A stretch of 54,259 bases of DNA, taken from Enterococcus gallinarum NBRC 100675 (GTDB lineage Bacteria; Bacillota; Bacilli; Lactobacillales; Enterococcaceae). Made by a program: the position numbers and the translations under genes. The notes under the pieces were generated by a model. That model saw only the letters and a program-made list of their open reading frames with translations. It did not search any database and was not told the origin of the DNA. Below, piece after piece: positions 51,073 through 54,259 of this stretch. The DNA lies in the NCBI RefSeq assembly GCF_001544275.1, contig NZ_BCQE01000026.1, forward strand, positions 1 to 54,259. The letters run 5' to 3'. Position 1 is the first letter of the stretch; each line of letters opens with the position of its first letter.

Positions 51073-51738
51073 TTATTGATATTCTAGGCGTTCCTTTTGT
51101 CTTAATTGTTTTCCTTCTCGTACGCCTTCCTGAAATGCTCCCAGATCTTTTATTTTCTGAGATATGTCTTTTCCTGGTACTAGCGATAATTCGTTATACT
51201 CTTTTTGTACATATTCTGGTACTTGCAATGCCAATTCATACCCATTTGTTTTTACTTGTTCCCAGAACTGTTCCTGCAATCCTGCAAGATATCCTTGAAT
51301 ATAATCTTGCTTTAACTGCCATTTTCGTTTTCTTTTTCGCTTGATTTCTGGCCGTTGCATGTACGTTCTTGCACAATAAGCAATACTACCTTTCGCAAAA
51401 TGAAACGTAATATCCGCAATTTCTACATCTGATTTTGTTCCTAAAAAATGCAATTCAACTGGTGTACCTGCTACATAGTAATATTTCACGCGAAAATTCC
51501 AATAAATAACTCCTGCTAAGAGATATACCCATTTCTGCGGCTTTCCTTGATAGACAACAAAATCAACCACTTTCTCTTCAAAAGAAGATTGTTCACAATC
51601 AAATAGTTGTTCTTCAGATACTCCGTAAGCAAGCATTAACTCTTGTGCTTTAGCTAATGCACTCATGGATTCTTCGTCATTTGCATCATTCGCTAAAGCT
51701 AAAAGCTTTTGAATTTTCATAAATCGTTTATCGCTCAT
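51073..51738 (-). CDS. DUF2786 domain-containing protein
   Basis: A 221-aa protein. The N-terminal ~45 residues (KIQKLLALANDANDEESMSALAKAQELMLAYGVSEEQL) match DUF2786. A beta-rich middle (YYYVAGTPVELHFLGTKSDVEIADITFHFAK) and a basic helical C-terminal part follow. DUF2786 proteins occur on phages, plasmids and ICEs and have no established role. It lies 19 bp upstream of parA and overlaps the preceding gene by 11 bp. Confidence 0.82.
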   Translation of the reverse strand: MSDKRFMKIQKLLALANDANDEESMSALAKAQELMLAYGVSEEQLFDCEQSSFEEKVVDFVVYQGKPQKWVYLLAGVIYWNFRVKYYYVAGTPVELHFLGTKSDVEIADITFHFAKGSIAYCARTYMQRPEIKRKRKRKWQLKQDYIQGYLAGLQEQFWEQVKTNGYELALQVPEYVQKEYNELSLVPGKDISQKIKDLGAFQEGVREGKQLRQKERLEYQ

Positions 51739-51973
51739 TTTTTATCCTCCTTCCTTGAATACCAAATGTTTTCATCACTTGATATTCTGCTCGAATCATT
51801 CGTTCAAGTGTATGAGCTGGAAAATACCTCATGTTACTTTCTGCTCGATCTCTTGCGACAATCTCCTTCCACATTTCTTTCACTTCTCTTGAGACTAAGC
51901 AATCAATTCTTACTTTTTCTTCCACATGTGGAGCTTTTACCTTCACATGTGGACTTGAATCATCTTTTTTCAT
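51728..51973 (-). CDS. Small basic hypothetical protein (81 aa)
   Basis: A basic N-terminal tail has two similar HV-K motifs (PHVKVKAPHVEEKV), followed by IDCLVSREVKEMWKEIVARDRAESNMRYFP, which could be a ribbon-helix-helix-like strand and helix. The DNA of the tail contains two 12-bp palindromes 21 bp apart. The start ATG overlaps the stop of the upstream small membrane protein gene (ATGA). Possibly a self-regulating DNA-binding protein; not recognised. Confidence 0.55.
   Translation of the reverse strand: MKKDDSSPHVKVKAPHVEEKVRIDCLVSREVKEMWKEIVARDRAESNMRYFPAHTLERMIRAEYQVMKTFGIQGRRIKNER
51922..51954. repeat. Two CACATGTG palindromes 21 bp apart
   Basis: TCCACATGTGGA (51922-51933, perfect 12-bp palindrome) and TTCACATGTGGA (51943-51954) are centred 21 bp apart, two helical turns. 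They lie just inside the start of the 81-aa gene and may be an operator. Confidence 0.5.
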
Positions 51974-52140
51974 TTAGAAAACTCCCTTCTTTCTTCTACT
52001 TCATACTTATACATATACTCGTCCCAGGACAAAAACAAATAAATGAATAAACTAGCAAACAGTCCTAGTTGAATCATGCCAGGTAATAATCGTGTAACCA
52101 TCCCTACTAAAATAAGTGCAACAATTAATCGTTTATTCAT
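51970..52140 (-). CDS. Small membrane protein (56 aa)
   Basis: It begins MNKRLIVALILVGMVTRLLP, continues with a second hydrophobic stretch (MIQLGLFASLFIYLFLSW) and ends in a charged tail (DEYMYKYEVEERREFSK). Two membrane helices are likely. AAAGGAGTG lies 8 nt before the ATG, and the stop overlaps the next gene's start by 4 bp. Function unknown; short hydrophobic proteins are common in conjugation and plasmid modules. Confidence 0.6.
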   Translation of the reverse strand: MNKRLIVALILVGMVTRLLPGMIQLGLFASLFIYLFLSWDEYMYKYEVEERREFSK

Positions 52141-52222
52141 CTTGAAATTTCACTCCTTTGATAGACTCGGTGATAATTTTGTTCGATACTTCTTTTCCAT
52201 CGATTTCCCTCCCTTGGGTCAT
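52133..52222 (-). CDS. Very small coupled protein (29 aa)
   Basis: The ATG overlaps the stop of the 176-aa gene (ATGA) and the frame reads MTQGREIDGKEVSNKIITES followed by IKGVKFQDE, closing inside the first codons of the next gene. Its ribosome site is weak, so translation would depend on coupling. The composition looks protein-like and the overlaps on both sides support it; not recognised. Confidence 0.45.
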   Translation of the reverse strand: MTQGREIDGKEVSNKIITESIKGVKFQDE

Positions 52223-52749
52223 TTTCTTTTCATTCCTGCATAAAAACCGGCACAATCTATCTCAAATCGTTTTTTTAATACGTTTAAACAATAGTCTTGT
52301 CTTTTTTTCGACTGACGAATATTTAACTCTTGATATCCATATATGCCAGGGCAATTATTTTTGAACATTTGGCTTGCTAAGTACCTTTCACGCTTCAAAA
52401 TAAACCGATAATCTTCTTCTGTGTATTCACTAGCTTTCAATAACCCGCTACTTTTTACATCATTTAAGTAGTATTCAAGAAAATCTTGTTCTGAGATCAC
52501 TCGTTCGTTTTCCTGAAACAACTCTGAACGATTGATTCCCCATTCTTCAAAATACTCCATCAACACATGATAGTCTGGTTTACGTTTGTGCTTGGCTACG
52601 TAACAATCATATTCTTGTACCGCAAACAAATACTCATTATGCAAAAGATTCAAGGAGCGCCGACTCGTCAAATCACATTCAGGATATAGACGAGTCACAC
52701 CTGTTTTAATGATTTCAATATAACGATCAACATACTCCTCCAATTCCAT
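52219..52749 (-). CDS. Hypothetical protein (176 aa)
   Basis: A charged, helical protein beginning MELEEYVDRYIEIIKTGVTRLYPE. It contains many aromatic residues (NEYLFAVQEYDCYVAKHKRKPDYHVLMEYFEEWG) and a basic C-terminal third (NIRQSKKRQDYCLNVLKKRFEID). The start at 52749 fits AGAGGTG. Not recognised. Part of the tight minus-strand gene series. Confidence 0.6.
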   Translation of the reverse strand: MELEEYVDRYIEIIKTGVTRLYPECDLTSRRSLNLLHNEYLFAVQEYDCYVAKHKRKPDYHVLMEYFEEWGINRSELFQENERVISEQDFLEYYLNDVKSSGLLKASEYTEEDYRFILKRERYLASQMFKNNCPGIYGYQELNIRQSKKRQDYCLNVLKKRFEIDCAGFYAGMKRK

Positions 52750-52777
52750 CATTTCACCTCTAAATAAAGACTTTTTT

Positions 52778-53017
52778 CTAAGAAAGGCGTTCAAACTGCC
52801 TTGTGCCTCGTATTAATTGATACTTACTTTTACAGCTGGGACATTCCCAAATATAGGTTGGATAGAAATTTCCTCTACTTCTTCTTATTTGGTGTTCTGC
52901 CAACTCGGAACAATCATATTTTATATGGCTTGGCGGCCAATGATGGTGCTGATTAAACTGATTGACTGGAATCAAATATCTCCCATTAAAACACTCGCGA
53001 TTTGAAAATTGATACAT
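52778..53017 (-). CDS. Hypothetical protein with a CPSC zinc-ribbon-like motif (79 aa)
   Basis: Contains YIWECPSCKSKYQLI near the C-terminus, half of a zinc-ribbon; an upstream Cys/His-rich stretch (NQHHHWPPSHIKYDCSEL) may give the other ligands. GAGGGAG precedes the ATG. Similar small proteins sit on Gram-positive plasmids, but I cannot name the family. It ends just upstream of the 176-aa gene. Confidence 0.55.
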   Translation of the reverse strand: MYQFSNRECFNGRYLIPVNQFNQHHHWPPSHIKYDCSELAEHQIRRSRGNFYPTYIWECPSCKSKYQLIRGTRQFERLS

Positions 53018-53026
53018 CTTTCTCCC

Positions 53027-53317
53027 TCATTTCTTCATAGCATCTTCATACCGATCAAAAATATGGACTTTTTCGATCGGTAGTTTTCCAGTTTGTTTTT
53101 CGATCAGTTTGGGCAAGATTGTTTTTAACCATTTTTGATCTGACACATAGTCCGGGAAATTGCCGATCGTAGTAAGCACTGTATCATCTGTTGTAAAATC
53201 AACGAGCAAAATATTTTTGTAAGGTGGAATACTCGCAACATAATTAATGATATTTTCATTTGTATTCTCAAAAGATCCAATATAGGTAAACTCGTGGTAA
53301 ATATCTATCAAACCCAT
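53027..53317 (-). CDS. Hypothetical protein (96 aa)
   Basis: Begins MGLIDIYHEFTYIGSFENTN with GGGAGGG 6 nt upstream. It is acidic, with alternating strand and helix patterns (NILLVDFTTDDTVLTTIGNFPDYV, then WLKTILPKLIEKQTGKLP). The length and pattern suit a small alpha/beta fold. No family is recognised. Confidence 0.55.
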   Translation of the reverse strand: MGLIDIYHEFTYIGSFENTNENIINYVASIPPYKNILLVDFTTDDTVLTTIGNFPDYVSDQKWLKTILPKLIEKQTGKLPIEKVHIFDRYEDAMKK

Positions 53318-53336
53318 CTTTTTCCCTCCCATCCTT

Positions 53337-53474
53337 TTATAGAACGATTCGCGTATTAATGTTCTTTGGGTTCAATACTTCATCATCAGTAAACAAAATC
53401 ATCTCTACTATTTGAAGGCTACCGTTAAAATCTTTGAAAGGGGGAAAATCCCCCTTAATAATAGCTACTTTCAT
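53337..53474 (-). CDS. Small hypothetical protein (45 aa)
   Basis: MKVAIIKGDFPPFKDFNGSL and onward to NTRIVL. Its start lies inside the end of the upstream gene (20-bp overlap), so translation would rely on coupling. A GGGGGATTTTCCCCC hairpin lies in its first codons, at the upstream stop. The sequence looks like a short alpha/beta protein; not recognised. Confidence 0.4.
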   Translation of the reverse strand: MKVAIIKGDFPPFKDFNGSLQIVEMILFTDDEVLNPKNINTRIVL

Positions 53475-53805
53475 ATACTGGTTGACCATCATAGCGATAG
53501 AAAGTGTCCCAACTGCGATTACCATATAACTCATTAGGGTATAGTGCTGAATTGATTCGTTTTCTAACAATGCTGTCTTTTGTTCTTGCGAGCGGATAAT
53601 CAATAAACTCATTTGGTATGGGCGCAGTCGTTCCACTCATTGAGGTATATGTTTTGACAGTCTGCTTTTTTAATGGTCGAAACCAGGCGGTTTTTTCCGT
53701 TAATTTCACGATCTGCCAGAAAGTAACATTGGTTTGTTCATAGCCCCAGGAGCTATAAAAGATGTCTCCGACTTGATATGGTGTGTTTTTTGTTTGTGTG
53801 ATCAT
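53455..53805 (-). CDS. Hypothetical plasmid-type protein (116 aa)
   Basis: Begins MITQTKNTPYQVGDIFYSSW with TAGGAGGAG upstream. It is rich in aromatic and beta-strand residues (YEQTNVTFWQIVKLTEKTAWFRPLKKQTV). It looks like a compact beta domain; SH3-like folds have this VGDIFYSSWGY opening, but this is not certain. First gene of the minus-strand series in the window. Confidence 0.55.
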   Translation of the reverse strand: MITQTKNTPYQVGDIFYSSWGYEQTNVTFWQIVKLTEKTAWFRPLKKQTVKTYTSMSGTTAPIPNEFIDYPLARTKDSIVRKRINSALYPNELYGNRSWDTFYRYDGQPVYESSYY

Positions 53806-53894
53806 AGTTGACTCCTCCTAAAAATAAAGTTTTTTATTTTTTTGAAAGTTGTTCTTCCCTCCAACCTTTTCGGTGGAGGGAGTTGGCTAGGGTG

Positions 53895-53913
53895 TTAGGG
53901 GCAAAGCCCCTAA
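53895..53913. other. Tight hairpin, oriT-like
   Basis: TTAGGGGC-AAA-GCCCCTAA, a perfect 8-bp stem with a 3-nt loop in a GGTG...GGTTTTG context. Stems like this occur near transfer origins of Gram-positive plasmids; without a relaxase gene this is only a suggestion. Confidence 0.35.
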
Positions 53914-53958
53914 GGTTTTGATTTGAGTGACTTTCATAGTCAGCTGAAAGATTAAGAA

Positions 53959-54193
53959 AAGGTATTCTGTTGTCAAAGATCAAAAGTGAAAATTCTGATT
54001 AGATTTTCTTTTCGTGCGTCGGTCGTTTGGCATAACCGGCTCGAAACCATGTTCTGACGATTGCCAAGGGCGCGCAGCGTGCATTTTACCCTTGGCGATT
54101 GACAGGTTATGGTTTAGGTTATACTAGCCAAATGACTGATGCATGAATTAGAAAATCTTCTGACTTTTCACTTCTTTGACAACAGAATACCTT
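53959..54193. repeat. About 235-bp imperfect inverted-repeat element
   Basis: Perfect 21-bp terminal arms (53959-53979 and 54173-54193, AAGGTATTCTGTTGTCAAAG plus one base) continue inward as diverged arms of about 100 bp. The arms include GTCGTTTGGCATAACC against GTCATTTGGCTAGTATAACC, and GCCAAGGG in both. The centre holds GCGCGCAGCGTGC. There is no coding sequence. Confidence 0.65.
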
Positions 54194-54259
54194 GATCCTA
54201 TTCATAGCTTGAAAATCATTCAAATATTAGGAGCTTACTCAAAGCTTTACAATAAGTGG

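Larger units (their letters stand above)
46640..54259. mobile_element. Plasmid- or ICE-like module (left edge to window end)
   Basis: From about 46.64 kb the gene content changes from household chromosomal genes to an IS transposase, ParA, DUF2786, BRCT and many small unknown genes, nearly all on one strand and often overlapping. Base composition also looks more A/T-rich. Neither an integrase nor a replication gene is seen in the window, so it may be an integrated plasmid, an ICE fragment or an assembly join. Confidence 0.55.
53806..54259. other. Non-coding end of the window, rich in hairpins
   Basis: No gene is seen. It holds a CCCTCC/GGAGGG stem (about 53855-53880), the 53895-53913 hairpin and the 53959-54193 inverted element. 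No clear promoter for the leftward gene series was found. Confidence 0.5.

Noticed and set aside
1-54259. tRNA or rRNA genes
   Set aside because: I looked in the intergenic gaps for cloverleaf patterns and conserved rRNA stretches and found none inside the window.

Overview
The window looks like a low-GC Gram-positive chromosome of the genus Enterococcus. Supporting signs are strong AAGGAGG-type ribosome binding sites, GTG starts, CodY-like boxes, an intact comEA/comEB/comEC set, a UPF0210/ACT gene pair and gadCB genes like those of GABA-producing enterococci. The species is not certain. About 46.6 kb is chromosomal; the last ~7.6 kb is a plasmid- or ICE-like module that begins at an ISLre2-type transposase.

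Region 1-10.7 kb: tandem strong promoters read leftward out of the window (probably an rRNA operon). Then come a small basic protein, a three-domain peptidoglycan hydrolase, a GNAT acetyltransferase, class 1A dihydroorotate dehydrogenase (pyrD), a DUF59/SufT-like protein, a YitT-family membrane protein, YajQ, an XPD/DinG-type helicase carrying a PD-(D/E)XK nuclease-like N-terminus, and a lipoprotein.

Region 10.9-31.9 kb: an MBL hydrolase and a histidine phosphatase, uppP, a Pit phosphate transporter with its DUF47 partner, rpsT, then holA-comEC-comEB on the minus strand. The com cluster is split: comEA lies about 6 kb away, and between it and comEB sits a glutamate-decarboxylase acid-resistance island (gadC, gadB and a convergent Mga/AtxA-type regulator). 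After comEA come a HAD phosphatase, a TPM-domain protein, the UPF0210/ACT pair, gpmA and a LysM-3D-domain secreted protein.

Region 32-46.6 kb: an amino-acid ABC transporter (binding protein-permease fusion plus ATPase) with an aminotransferase, preceded by CodY-like boxes; a DUF4811/DHA2-MFS efflux pair with a divergent MerR regulator; a deletion scar joining the 3' ends of a MerR gene and an aldo/keto reductase; nanE; pyruvate oxidase with a CRP/FNR-type palindrome; a methyltransferase; an Msr-like ABC-F resistance protein with a leader-peptide attenuator; a uracil-DNA-glycosylase-family protein; and a 42-aa gene.

Region 46.6-54.3 kb: a mobile module, nearly all on the minus strand and tightly packed with ATGA overlaps. 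It holds an ISLre2 transposase, a stand-alone BRCT protein, a small RHH-like protein, a ParA ATPase followed by sixteen perfect 13-bp repeats that are themselves in an open reading frame, a DUF2786 protein and several small unknown genes. It ends in a ~235-bp imperfect inverted-repeat element and oriT-like hairpins. No replication initiator, relaxase or integrase is visible inside the window.
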